A stretch of 64,000 nucleotides of DNA from Ceratopteris richardii (lineage: Eukaryota; Streptophyta; Polypodiopsida; Polypodiales; Pteridaceae). The stretch's first letter is position 1. The number at the start of each line of letters is the position of its first letter. Location of the stretch: contig MU260071.1 of assembly GCA_020310875.1 (NCBI GenBank), positions 276,501 to 340,500 of the forward strand, in the 5' to 3' direction. Both the position numbers and the translations under genes were made by a program. Under the pieces are notes generated by a model. It was not told the origin of the DNA. It did no database searches and saw only the letters and a list, made by a program, of their open reading frames with translations. Of this stretch, positions 32,259 through 45,194 are shown one piece after another.

Positions 32259-34380
32259 CATATGTATACATGCATTCATGTATGCATATGCTTGTATGCA
32301 TATGCATGCATGTATGTGTATACATATATATGCATTCATGTATGTGTATACATATATATGCATCATGTATACATATGCATATGCATTCATGTATGCATAT
32401 GCATTCTTGTATGCATATGCATGCTTGTATGCATATGCATGCTTGTATGCATATGCATGCTTGTATGCATATGCATGCATGTATGCATATGTATACATGC
32501 ATTCATGTATGCATATGCATGCATGTATGTGTATACATATATATGCATTCATGTATGCATATGCATTCATGTATGCATATGCATTCATGTATGCATATGC
32601 ATTCATGTATGCATATGCATTCATGTATGCATATGCATTCATGTATGCATATGCATTCATGTATGCATATGCATTCATGTATGCATATGCATGCACGTAT
32701 GCATATGTATACATGCATTCTATGCATATGCTTGTATGCATATGCATGCATGTATGTGTATACATATATATGCATTCATGTATGCATATGTATACATGCA
32801 TTCATGTATGGATATGCTATGTGTATACATATATATGCATTCATGTATGTGTATACATATATATGCATTCATGTATACATATGCATATGCATTCATGTAT
32901 GCATATGCATGCTTGTATGCATATGCATGCTTGTATGCATATGCATGCTTGTATGCATATGCATGCTTGTATGCATATGCATGCATGTATGCATATGTAT
33001 ACATGGATTCATGTATGCATATGCTTGTATGCATATGCTTGTATGCATATGCATGCAAGTATGTGTATACATATATATGCATTCATGTATGTGTATACAT
33101 ATATATGCATTCATGTATACATATGCATATGCATTCATGTATGCATATGCATGCTTGTATGCATATGTATGCTTGTATGCATATGCATGCTTGTATGCAT
33201 ATGCATGCTTGTATGCATATGTATGCATATGTATACATGCATTCATGTATGCATATATAGCATTCATGTATGCATATGCATTCATGTATGCATATGCATG
33301 CTTGTATGCATATGCATGCATGTATGCATATGTATGCATATTCATGTATGCATATGTATGCATATTCATGTATGCATATGCATGCTTGTATGTATATGTA
33401 TGCATATGTGTACATGCATTCATGTATACATATATATGCATTCATGTATGCATATGCATTCATGTATGCATATGCATTCATGTATGCATATGCATTCATG
33501 TATGCATATGCATGCTTGTATGCATATGCATGCATGTATGCATATGTATACATGCATTCATGTATGCATATGCTTGTATGCATATGCATGCATGTATGTG
33601 TATACATATATATGCATTCATGTATGCATATGCATTCATGTATGCATATGCATGCTTGTATGCATATGCATTCATGTATGCATATGCATGCTTGTATGCA
33701 TATGCATGCATCTATGTGTATACATATATATGCATTCATGTATGCATATGTATACATGCATACATGTATGCATATGTAAACATATTCATGTATGCATTCA
33801 TATATATGCATTCATGTATGCATATGTATGCATATTCATGTATGCATATGCATGCTTGTATGCATATGTATGCATATGTATACATGCATTCATGTATACA
33901 TATATATGCATTCATGTATGCATATGCATTCATGTATGCATATGCATTCATGTATGCATATGCATGCTTGTATGCATATGCATGCATGTATGCATATGCA
34001 TGCATGTATGCATATGCATGCATGTATGCATATGTATACATGCATTCATGTATGCATATGCTTGTATGCATATGCTTGTATGCATATGCTTGTATGCATA
34101 TGCATGCATGTATGTGTTTACATATATATGCATTCATGTATGCATATGCATTCATGTATGCATATGCATTCATGTATGCATATGCATTCATGTATGCATA
34201 TGCATTCATGTATGCATATGCATGCTTGTATGCATATGCATGCATGTATGTGTATACATATATATGCATTCATGTATGCATATGTATAATTGCATTCATG
34301 TATGCACATGCTTGTATGCATATGCATGCATGTATCTGTATACATATATATGCATTCATGTATGCATTCATGAACACGAA
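32259..34380. repeat. 18-bp TATGCATATGCATTCATG microsatellite array, first block
   Basis: About 2.1 kb of near-palindromic units made of TATGCATA, TGCATGCA and ATTCATG words. Interspersed longer units contain GTGTATACATATATATGCATTC. Because the main unit is 18 bp and lacks stops in several frames, ORFs up to 788 codons appear on both strands. They are composition artefacts (Met-His, Tyr-Ala, Ile-Cys repeats). The array begins directly at the end of element B's LTR. Confidence 0.97.
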
Positions 34381-34703
34381 CACACACACAAAAAACAAAA
34401 AATAAATAAATAATAAAAATAAAATAAAAATAAAATAAAAATAAAAATAAAGTTAAATAATAAATAATAATAATAAATTAAAAAGAAACAAATTAATAAT
34501 AAAAAATATAAATATATAAAAATAGAAATTCAATTAAAAGAAAATAAATAATTAATAATTAATAATTAATAATAAATCATTAATAATTAATAATTAATAA
34601 TAAATAATATAAAATATAAAATATAAATGATAAAATAATAAATAATAAATAATATAAATATAAAAAATATAAAATAATAAATAATAAATAATAAAATAAA
34701 TAA
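34381..34703. repeat. A+T-only low-complexity tract inside the microsatellite
   Basis: Mostly AAT, AAAT and TAAT runs with only isolated G or C. It separates two blocks of the same microsatellite. Confidence 0.9.
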
Positions 34704-35862
34704 TGATGCATATGCATGCTTGTATGCATATGCATGCATGTATGCATATGTATACATGCATTCATGTATGCATATATATGCATTCATGTATGCATATATA
34801 TGCATTCATGTATGCATATGCATGCATGTATGCATATGCATGCATGTATGCATATGCATGCATGTATGCATATGCATGCATTCATGTGTATACATGCATT
34901 CATGTATACATATATATGCATTCATGTATGCATATGCATGCTTGTATATATGCATATGCATGTATGTGTATACATATATATGCATGCATGTAAGCATATG
35001 CATGTATGTGTATACATATATATATATGCATTCATGTATGCATATGCATTCATGTATGCATATGCATTCATGTATGCATATGCATTCATGTATGCATATG
35101 CATTCATGTATGCATATGCATTCACGTATGCATATGCATTCATGTATGCATATGCATGCATGTATGCATATGCATGCTTGTATATATGCATATGCATGTA
35201 TGTGTATACATATATATATGCATGCATGTATGCATATGCATTCATGTATGCATATGATGCATGTGTATGTGTATGCATATTCATGTATGTGTATGTGTAT
35301 GTGTATGCATATTCATGTATGTGTATGTGTATGTGTATGTATATTCATGTATGTATACGCATGCATGTATGCATATGCATGCTTGTATGCATATGCATTC
35401 ATGTATGCATATGCATTCATGTATGCATATGCATTCATGTATGCATATGCATTCATGTATGCATATGCATATTTGTATGTGTATGCATATGCATGTATGC
35501 GTATACACATATATGCATGCATGTATGTATGCATATGCATATGCATGTATGTGTATACATATATATGCATGCATGTATGTGTATGCATATGTATTGTGTA
35601 TGTGTGTATGCATATGCATTGTGTATGTGTGTATGTGTATGCATATGCATGTGTGTATGCATGTGCATGTGTGTATGCATGTGCATGTGTGTATGCATGT
35701 GCATGTGTGTATGCATGCATGTATGTGTTTGCATATGTATTATGTATGTGTGTATGAATATGCATTGTGTATGTGTGTATGCATATGCATTGTGTATGTG
35801 TGTATGCATATGCATGTGTGTATGCATATGCATTGTGTATGTGTGTATGTATATGTATATAT
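34704..35862. repeat. 18-bp microsatellite array, second block, grading into TGTATG repeats
   Basis: Same TATGCATATGCAT units as the first block. From about 35240 it grades into GTGTATGTGTATGCATATGCAT units with more TG. It ends in a short CT run (about 35863-35880). Confidence 0.95.
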
Positions 35863-35884
35863 ATCTCCCTCTCTCTCTCAGTCG

Positions 35885-36375
35885 AAAACAAAACTAACGA
35901 GAGAAGACATTAGAAAAGCAAAAACATAAAGAAAGAAAAAAGAGTGATATATGTCTCACTTACATTGATGTAATTTTTGAATCAAGGTTGTCAAAATCCA
36001 CTTGAAGTTCTCCTTCGTCAAATTTCCAAAGATTTGATCCCAAAAATCTCTTGCAAAACTAAAGAGAAGATATTAGGAAAGCAAAAACATAAATAAAGAA
36101 AAAAGAGTGTTACAATATGTGCGATCTACTTACCAAAGCTTCAGATCTATAAAAATAGAGGTGTGCTTAGAGAGAGAGAGAGAGAATTGTTTGAATCAAG
36201 GTCATCAAAATCCACTTGAGGTTCTTCTTCGTCGAATTTCCAAAGATTTGATCCCAAAATCTCTTGCAAAAACAAACAGAGAACATATTAGTAAAGCAAA
36301 AACATAGAGAAACAAAAAAGAGTGCTACAATATGTGCGATCTACTTACCAAAACTTCAGATCTACAAAGATAGAG
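35885..36375. repeat. Imperfect ~214-bp tandem repeats
   Basis: A unit containing AGCAAAAACATAAA, ACAATATGTGCGATCTACTTACC, a CAGATCTA segment, a GA run and TTGAATCAAGG...CAAAGATTTGATCCC recurs. The TGAATCAAGG anchors are at 35978 and 36192, and the AAGCAAAAACATA anchors are near 35917, 36081 and 36297. Unit lengths vary from about 165 to 216 bp. No coding role is seen. Confidence 0.85.
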
Positions 36376-36502
36376 GTCTGTTTAGAGAGAGAGAGAGGGA
36401 GGGAGAGAGAGGGAGGAAGAGAGAGGGAGAGAGAGTGAGAGAGAGGGAGGGAGAGAGAGAGAGAGTGAGAGAGAGGGAGGGAGAGAGAGAGAGAGAAAGG
36501 GT
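36376..36502. repeat. GA/GGGA microsatellite
   Basis: Purine-only run of GAGAGA and GGGAGA words, about 125 bp. Confidence 0.95.
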
Positions 36503-36610
36503 GACAAACAGAGATTTGTTGTTGGCGCGCGTAAACCCGACAGGAGAAGAGCTGGATTCAGAATGCTCAGAATGAAGAATTTTGGTTTCGGGTCCGGTTA
36601 AAAAGAGAGT

Positions 36611-36708
36611 GTCGGTATAACCGTCGGTATAACCGTCGGTATAACGGTCGGTATAAGCGCCCGTAATTCTAGCAAATTACCGGCGCTTATATCGATGATT
36701 ATACCGAC
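36611..36708. repeat. Four 12-bp GTCGGTATAA repeats plus a hairpin
   Basis: GTCGGTATAA starts at 36611, 36623, 36635 and 36647, with an exact 12-bp period. The last copy runs into a 16-bp arm (36653-36668) that pairs with 36675-36690 with one mismatch and a 6-bp loop. TTATACCGAC at 36699-36708 is the inverted copy of the repeat. This could be a terminal piece of a small DNA transposon (MITE-like) or a structured repeat. No transposase is nearby. Confidence 0.8.
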
Positions 36709-36713
36709 GCTGC

Positions 36714-39700
36714 CTTTCCGAGGCAAAGCGGCTTTCCCAAATCAACCGAGGGTCAGATTCAAGAGATTGGAATTCAACGAGTAATTAATGGTACTTTAAC
36801 ATTCAAGAAATACCGCAAATGCAAAAGGTTGAAAAGATTCAACATTGAGGTATATTCAAGATAAAATCCAAAGAAGCAAAGCTTTGGATAAGGAAAAGAA
36901 GCCCAAACAATGATTTACATTGAGCTAAGGTGCACCTAACGCTTATCAAGAATAAATTAAACATTGACTCTTATCCTAATAAAGGAAGCATCAACTAAGT
37001 CTAGGTACCACCTTGAGATAAATTGGTGACAAATCAGAAGGATTGTCACCAATGGGATCAACAAAGATCCAAAATTCTATTCCTTCAATGATCAAAGAAG
37101 TTCTAAATACAATCTTATTGATAATTATGCGAGATTCGCAAGTCTTATACAATTAAGATATAGATGAATCTAAAGTATAGTGAAGTTTTAGAGCTAACCA
37201 AAGTATGTGTCTTCATTCAAGAAATTCATACCCGGATTTGTATGAATTAAACGATATTTGCAATTCTTATACGATTAAAATATAAATGAATCTAAAGTAT
37301 ATTTTAAGTTTCAAAGCTAACCAAAGCATGCGTCTTCATTCAAGAACTTCTTTGTGTGCAGCCTAAGCGTTCATAGCACAAAAATGTGAGCTAGGTGGAT
37401 TCAAAGTTTCTCCATACAAACTATTGTCTATGATCCATTTCTTTGCACCACTTGTGCACGGATGTAACAAAAATGGATATCACTCTAAAATGTTGAGAGA
37501 TCTTCTCAAACTCATTAGAATATGTCTTGGATAATGTAGCTTGACTATGGTTGATAAAAAAAATCTAACTTAGATGTTCATAATATGATCCACTTTCAAC
37601 CAACATTCATTGACCTTTTACCCGACTAAAGGACTATTATGTCCAATCCAGGACTTAGGATCCTATTAGAATGTAGGACAAAAGTGTCCCCTCAATTTTT
37701 TTCAACCCAACTTCAACTAGACCATAACGAATTTCACTATAGTCCAACTTAGGAAACTCAAAGACTTGAACTTAAACTTAAGCATTCATTACATTTAAGT
37801 GAGGCATCCCATACCCCCGGGCCTGCTTTGATGTTGATGCAAAACATAATGTTTTCAACCATCAAGCCCAAATCCACACCATCATGCACTGGCTTCCACT
37901 TCAAAATCTTGTACTAAAAATCGAACACCATGTCATCTTTCTAATAATGTTAGCCTATGTGTAACTCAACACCTTGCTCCAAGGTTTAAACTTTTCGTTC
38001 CATGCCTTGAAATAAATCATACAAGAGTACTTTTTTATCTTCAATCTTAATACCCTTGGGTCTATGCTTTAGAATATTGAGCTTATCTTAGACCCTTAAT
38101 TACCTAGGAATGCTTTGGCCTCTTGTACCTCACCTTGGAATAATTTTCATATGCTCAATCTTAGGAAATCTCTTCAAGATTAGTACATCTTTGGCTATAC
38201 CAATCATAAGACTTAAGTACCATAGTCTTTGGTCCGGGGATTACTTAGGAAATACTTGAATCTTTCACCTATCTTACCTGAAGGAGTTTTATTAGTCTTA
38301 AAACATCTCAATCCCTAAGATAACTATGACTAACTTGGATAAGTTCTTATCACTACCAAGTTTTACTTATGGTTGACATGAAATCCTATTGAAAATTTAT
38401 CTTAAGGTTAACTCTAAACCTTCTTGAATAATTCCAAAACTACATTATACTTATCATTATGATTGTGCTAAGAAGATGTTTATCTTTTGACGCTTTCTAT
38501 TATTCTTATTTTATTATCCTAACTGTTAAATTAAGAGTTGACTTATTCCTTTTAATGTGTGTAGAATACTTTTTACACATAACCAGCCTATGTCATGATG
38601 GTGCATCTATGGATGATGATCAAATAATTGGTGAACTATGCATGTGTATGTGCATGTGTATGTGCATGCACTCACTCCCTCACCCAAATAATTACATTAA
38701 ATCGAGGTTCAAGGTAGCCATCATCACCTCCTCATCAAAGTAAAACCAAATGGTTAAGTTAGTGCTACTCACCTCCTCAATTTACAAAATACAACGAATG
38801 TGGTTCCCCTTCGAGTGAACCCAATACAAGAATAATGTGTGCTTACAAATTGTGCAATTACAAAATTTATGCTAAAATATAATTTTCTAAATCGAAGACT
38901 AGTGCATTCCAGAAGCTTCAACGGCCTTGAAATCAGCAATACACTTTCTCTATATAGTTTGGAAGTGAAATAATAACAAGAAGACCTCAAAAGAAGCCAT
39001 CAACTTCATTTTTGCAATTGTCAAGAGGTGACTACTAAGAACAAATTCTCTACCTAGAACTATGAATTCTCCTTCATTTCTAATGTCATTGCAAAGCTTC
39101 CAAGATAAGCTTTCCAAAAAATGAAAAATGTTTGAAGTATGACAACCAAGGAGAGAGTAGCATGCATTTGAAGTTAGTTGACTATTAGTTGGTCACCGAT
39201 TGGAAACTATGTGCATAGGTGCTACTTCAGATGGATTCTTTGGAGTCTCTACTACACACATGTAGCTTCAAAGTTAAGAACTGGATATCCTCCAACCAAA
39301 GAAATTCTTTAAGTATTGATATCATGAATTGATGATAAAAAATGCCATCGTGCAAGATTTTGACTTTTCTCTAATATGCCCATTTCTTTGCATATTTGAT
39401 TTCATCATGTAAGAATAAATGCTCATGCACACATACGTTGAGTCCATCTTGCTTTAAGAATTTCCTTCCTTGTATGCACGAAAGATATATAAAATCTTTC
39501 AAAATAAAACATGAGCCTTCTTTTCTAGTGCATAAAGAGCATATAACTCAAAGTTCCAAAGCATGCTCTTATCTTAAGGTTTTATTCTAATGGAATTCAT
39601 TCCCTTAGAACGCAAATTATGCTATCCTTCTCTATTAACTCATCATGAATCCATCTATTATGGCCATTTCATGCAGACTAAATGCAAAAATTATAGAAAA

Positions 39701-42700
39701 AATAGATAAGTACTTCCCCATATTATACTTAAGATAGATCCAATTGCCTGAGCTTTCTTCTTGTGAAAAGAACTACGATGTCTTCTTTCTATTTGATGTT
39801 ATGGAATCAATTCCTATCCTTCTAAAATGGCCCTCTCTAAGTCGTCCAAAACTTTTTTTATCATCTCTTTCTTAGAAAATCTGAATGGTCATTTCTCATA
39901 TTTCTTGATGTTCCCGAGATGAAGATTAAAGGCAATTGAATCGTATGCAAATGAGGGAATAAGAATAGGATGATAAGAAGGAAAACATGGGTACTCCCTC
40001 AAGGTCTCCATGAAAGTTGGTTTGATACCAATATAATGATCTCAAGAACCTAGTTTCCATACATGCAATAGAATGACCTTTGACTCTCTAGCCAACCTGT
40101 CATTGTATAGATTTCACCATGTCATTGTATAGATTTGGGGACTAACCATGACCTCTAAACTACTTATAGCAACTTTTCTATGCATTCTCCACCAGTACTT
40201 TTGGAATTTCCAATGGACTTCATTAGTGATAGGTGAGACTCAACTTTTGAAGTTAGTTTTTTTGAACTCATGTTAACTTTAGTAGATGCTTCCATTAGGC
40301 TCTAGGGCTCTCTGGTCAAAACTTTGTCTCCATGTTGTTCGTGGAGGCTGAACCCAAGCCCTCCTCCTTCACATCCTTAACACAACTAGTAGGCTAAGCT
40401 TATAAGTTATATATTACTCCAAAAAAACCTAATTTTATCATTACCTTCAACCTTGTGAAGGCTACTTTATAACAAAAAAGTATATTCTTGGACAAGCTAT
40501 CACCAAGCTTCATCCTTGAAGTCCCTCAAGGCATTAGAAAATCATCATTAGGGATATTTCTAGTAAATAATCTAGAAAAGTCTTAAATTTTAAGAAGAGG
40601 GACGTGTGTTCAAAAGATCTTCAACAAAAAGACAATTGTAACTTGGTCCATTCATAAAGAAAATCACCTTAGTATTGGTGAAGCATAACTCTTGTACTTC
40701 AAACATACTTCAAGATGATGCATCCAAAATCGGTTGCTCAGAAAGAATAATATGTTTGAAGAAGAAAATAAATAAAGATGGATTAACCAAGTGCAAAGTT
40801 TTTGGCTAGAATGGAATCAATGTCAAGGGATGGCATGAAGGAATTTTAAAGCAAATATCAAGGATTCAATGGTATGGGATGTCGAATTTTTTTATTACAA
40901 AAATCTAGGTGAGATGGTATGGGACATCATATATTAGGTGATATTTATTTCCTAATTGAACCTTCATTCCTGAATTTGATGGTAAAGATATGATTTCAAT
41001 TCAAAATAAGAAATAGAACTTGAAGTTCTTGTCCAAGATCCAAGATTCCTTTCAAATATCAATCAAGAAATGCAAAGAATTCAAGGGTGAGTTCTTTACT
41101 CAAGACATTGATCATTTGTATTATGATTAAAAGGAATAAATAAGTAGAAATAATCAAACAAATCCCAATTATTGAGTGAAATTAATATTTTGCTTCATTA
41201 AAGAAAGTCATTGAAAGACAAAATGTTTCAATAGGAAAGTTCATTGAAAAAAATAAATACAATTGGACCCAATCTTGGTAAAAGTCAATCAAGGAAATCG
41301 CTGATTCAAAGGAACTAATAATCATGCAAAATAATTAAACACATAAGTCTCTACTCTTGAAACTCGTTGCCACCAAGTTAAAGATTAGAAATATGGGACA
41401 ATGGAAAACTAACTTCTTTGATAACTTTTCTTTGATTTCAAAAAAAAAAAAGATAAGAGCTTATTGTCCATAGAAAGCATCAATTAGTTATCCTATAAAC
41501 TACCCTTTCTTGGGAAGGTAAATAGAGTTAGTGTGCTTAAAACCAAATAATAAAGAAAGGTTAAATAAAGAAGATATATATTCTCACGTTCATACTAGAA
41601 GTGAAGGCTAAAAACTTCACTAAGTCAAAATCTTGAATCAAGTTTAGGAAACTTCACTAAGTCAAAAACTTGAATCAAGTTTAGGTAAATGTGATCTGAA
41701 GAATAGATAGTCCACACTTGGAAAAAATGAGAATAGGGGAAAAGAAACGAACACAAGATTGGGCATCCTAAAAGAAACCATAAAGGGACTTTAGATAAAG
41801 TCTGATAATTAAGGGAGACCAAAATATGATCCACGAAGCTGATGGATTAAGTTAGGGCTTAAGAAAAGAGTTTTCTAGCTAAGTTGATCTTAATTTATTA
41901 TTTCCCACATGTTGCCCAAGACTGTGAAGATGATAAGACTTTCTATCTAAGGTAGACATTGACCCAACCCTATCATTTCCCATATGGGCATAGTGTTGTT
42001 AATAGATAGAAGGATATTATCTAGGGGGAAAGGGAACGTTAGATAGAGTATCCATAATAGTATGTTCAAAGAGAAAAGGGTACCCAATTCCTTGAGGATA
42101 AATCAAGGAATTTTTATCTTCAAAGACAAGTTGATCTTTTGAGTTTCTTGGATCAAATATTAGAAGTTAGGTATTGTTTAAAAAATGAAAATGAAATTTC
42201 AAAAACAATTTTTGAAGACCTTGCACAAATCTAACGTAAAATTAGAACAAAGGTTTGTCAAAATATCTCTATGATAATCTCTTAGAAATTCAAATATTTT
42301 TCCATGGATAACCAAGCTTAAGTTCAAGTCTTTGAGAAAGTGTTTAAAGTTTAGAAAGTTCATTTAATTTTGTCCAATTAAAGTAAAGTCACCCAAAAAA
42401 ATGAAGGAACACTTCTTTCTTGCATTCTTCCTAGGACCCTAAGGCTAGATTGGGCACACTAGTCATCCAGTCACGTAAAAGGTCAGTGGATGTTGTTTAG
42501 GAGTATAACATAATAGAAACATCTAAATCATATGTTTAGGTCAACTATAATAAAATTCCAAACCAAGTTCAAGTGAATTTGAAGAGTCTTGAAATACTTA
42601 ACATGCATTCAGTTGTGGAGATACTAAGAAGGTTTCTTGTACCTTAATTACATGGATAAAGTTCTTTTCAAAGCACTTTTTACAAGTGTATGATTTTTCC

Positions 42701-43230
42701 ACATAAGTGCTTAAGTTGAGCCAATAAAAAATCATTCTCCTCTGAATTAGCTCAATTTGCAAAAGTGTTCACCTGAATTGTGAGTAGTGGTGCATCACAC
42801 TCGACCAAGTAAAGACACTAGGGCCAAGAATATGTTTAGAGAATTCCACCATACTAGGCCCATGCACAAGTCATACCTAGAAATGAAAAAATATAACAAT
42901 TTGGCTAGGAATACTTAGAATCCACCCTTTTTGACGAGTCCCCAATCAGGGCTAAGGATTAATGAATCTAACAAGGATGTTTTTGAATCCACAATTATCA
43001 TTTTTTCCATACTTTGCACTAGATTTAGCCTATCAAATGCAAATCTAGTTAGAAATTAGCATGATTTGGGTAGGGATTATGCTACACATGGATTTTCCTC
43101 TTTTCTAGACCCAATTTGGGATATAATACTCTTCAGATTAAAGAGGCAAAGTAGACACATGATAACCATGTTCCTCAATTCGGACCATGGGTTCGAGGGA
43201 ATATGTTATATCACCTATAACTTGAAGCAA
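36714..43230. other. A+T-rich, gene-free region
   Basis: No ORF with recognisable motifs, no tRNA or rRNA, and no clear long repeat. The base texture suggests very old, decayed repeats. A CATGTGTATGTGCATG-type patch lies at about 38640-38670. Short ORFs in this stretch are not supported by any motif. Confidence 0.6.
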
Positions 43231-43269
43231 ATTTTGAGCACAAGATGTTCTTCATGGGGGGGGAGAATG
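43230..43269 (+). other. Possible polypurine tract and LTR start of a decayed Ty3/gypsy element
   Basis: An attTTGAGCACAAGATGttctt-like stretch is followed by GGGGGGGGAGAATGTC. This resembles the pol end, polypurine tract and LTR start of Del/Tekay-type plant chromoviruses. No coding region survives upstream and no second LTR copy was found, so the call is tentative. Confidence 0.4.
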
Positions 43270-43362
43270 TCTTACAATAAGTCTTTGCTAAAGTCAATCA
43301 TTGCAAAGATAAAAGACAAATAAAAAATAAGACTCTATAAGTCATAGGCAAACAAGAATCTT

Positions 43363-43411
43363 ATCATATTCAATTACGACTCTATAAGTCATAATTGAAT
43401 AGGATGAGAAT
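43363..43411. repeat. Imperfect inverted repeat around CTATAAG
   Basis: A CATATTCAATTACGACT arm and an AGTCATAATTGAATAGG arm face each other across CTATA. The phrase GACTCTATAAGTCATA also occurs just upstream (about 43331-43346). Confidence 0.65.
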
Positions 43412-43860
43412 GAGGAGGTCTTGGGTTCAAGTTCGATGAGTGATGTGGGAGAGTATTTTGCCCCAAAGGATCTCTAGCCTTCTACAAGAATTCAACTCAA
43501 TTCAACATTAATTAACTTGAGTGGAGTGGACGCATGGTAGATTTAACCCTTAGTGGACTCAAGAGAACTCAAACACATGAAACATGTGCACACTTGTCAA
43601 GTTGAGACCGCTCAAGAGCAATATTGGATAATAGATGGTTGTGTGGTGAGTTGAATATCATTTTTTTCACGACTATGCAGGATAGGTCGTTGAAGGATCC
43701 AAGAAAAATTTTATCAATAATAATGATGCAGAGGGCTAAGTGATGGTTCCCAAACATACCAAAAAGTGTTTTTGATTCTTCTATATGAGTAATAGAATAA
43801 GCATTAGACAAATTGGTTGCATTATCTGCTACATAGGCATCATTTGATGTCAATTTTAAA

Positions 43861-43975
43861 ATAGACACACACACATGCATATATACATACATACATATAT
43901 ACATACGTACATACGTACGTACATACATGCATACATACATGCATGCATGCATACATACATACATACACACACAAG
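43861..43975. repeat. CATA/CATG/ACGT microsatellite
   Basis: Runs of ACATACATACAT and GCATGCATGC with ACGTACGTAC. The small ORF across it is a repeat artefact. Confidence 0.9.
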
Positions 43976-44142
43976 CAAGGAAATTTCAACAAAAAAACAT
44001 GATCATTCATGAAGAACCTCAACATGTTTATATACATACATAAATACACACACACAGATATGCACAATTGTAGAGAAAATTCTTAAAGGTCCACCTTCAC
44101 TAAGTAGTTCCAAAATACTTTACTAGTATCTACACATGCTTG

Positions 44143-44242
44143 TTGTTATTATGTCTGATAACAATTTATGTACCGGTCACACACACACACAGATCTATAT
44201 GTGTGTGACCGGTACATAAATTGTTATCAGACATAATAACAA
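44143..44242. repeat. Perfect 43-bp inverted repeat with 14-bp loop
   Basis: Arm 44143-44185 is the exact reverse complement of 44200-44242. The arms contain TGTCTGATAACAATTTATG and end in CACACA/TGTGTG around the loop. No coding sequence or transposon end is apparent. It could be a hairpin-type repeat, a small foldback element or a small-RNA precursor. Confidence 0.95.
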
Positions 44243-44851
44243 GATCTATAGAATATGGGCATATTTCCCTTATGAATATATACACAAAAGTTTCTTGCAA
44301 TCTGATTTTACGTAGAGGCATATACATTCACACATAAATACAAATTTAGCTCTTATATATTTTCAGATAACTATAGGAATAGATTGATACGATATTGCAT
44401 ATGTCGTTAAAGATAATTGCATTTAGGTATTATGAGTAATTAAAAAACAAACGGCATACATGTGAGTGAATATTTGGCCATCCAAAAAAATAGCACATAT
44501 TGGAGTAGGAGGATAATTTTCCTGAATGAACTACCAAAAGGATATAATTTCCAATATTGTGGTAGCGTACACTCCACCAAGATGTTTATATCCACCAAGA
44601 TGTAAAGAGACGTGACATCTGTCCTGAGCTAAATATCAATTTAGGTGAAATGAAATCGCATGAAGACCTTTCATAGGAAGTCGAGCATTTGCAAAGTGGG
44701 ATATTGACTTTGTTTGGACCAATTAACCCCCTAGATGAGGCTCTCATATGTGACGCAAAACTACAAAGACATATAGAGTATCAATTCTTATTTATTCACA
44801 TCAATTTTGGCACACACACATATATACACACATACAAACATTCAATCATAC

Positions 44852-44854
<3 letters not shown>

Positions 44855-44916
<62 letters not shown>
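44855..44916. repeat. TG and TA microsatellite next to a copia LTR
   Basis: A GTGTGTGT run, then TATATA, then another TGTGTG run ending at the TGTTG of the LTR at 44917. Confidence 0.95.
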
Positions 44917-44919
<3 letters not shown>

Positions 44920-45121
44920 TGAGATTTGAGGATTGTGGAAGCTCATGAACCACACAAGGAAAAAGAAGAAGTTTGGAGAAAGTGAATGTACAAAGATAAG
45001 TGATACATCAAGGTTATGGGCATATATACAAGACTCGGGAAAAAACCTTTTAAAAAGGGACAAAATTTCCCCAAGTGATCCTAACTATGTTCGCACACAT
45101 CACTACCAAAATATACCAACG
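44917..45121 (-). repeat. 3' LTR of element G
   Basis: On the + strand it begins TGTTGAGAT and ends CCAACG, a mutated CAACA end. A polypurine stretch, CCCTAGAGGGGATT on the - strand, adjoins it. The short length (about 205 bp) and position after RNase H fit a copia LTR. Confidence 0.65.
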
Positions 45122-45194
45122 AATCCCCTCTAGGGGTGATGCCATGAACAAGGAGGTAGCACTCATGTATAAGTGTCAAGCTATGTGAATGAAC

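Noticed and set aside
32047..35929. ORFs of 200-788 codons on both strands
   Set aside because: They translate the 18-bp microsatellite (Met-His, Tyr-Ala and Ile-Cys repeats in every frame). There is no non-repetitive domain.
36714..43230. Host genes (small ORFs such as 38459-38743, 43066-43323)
   Set aside because: No motif, no codon pattern, no splice-supported extension. They are consistent with chance ORFs in A+T-rich DNA.
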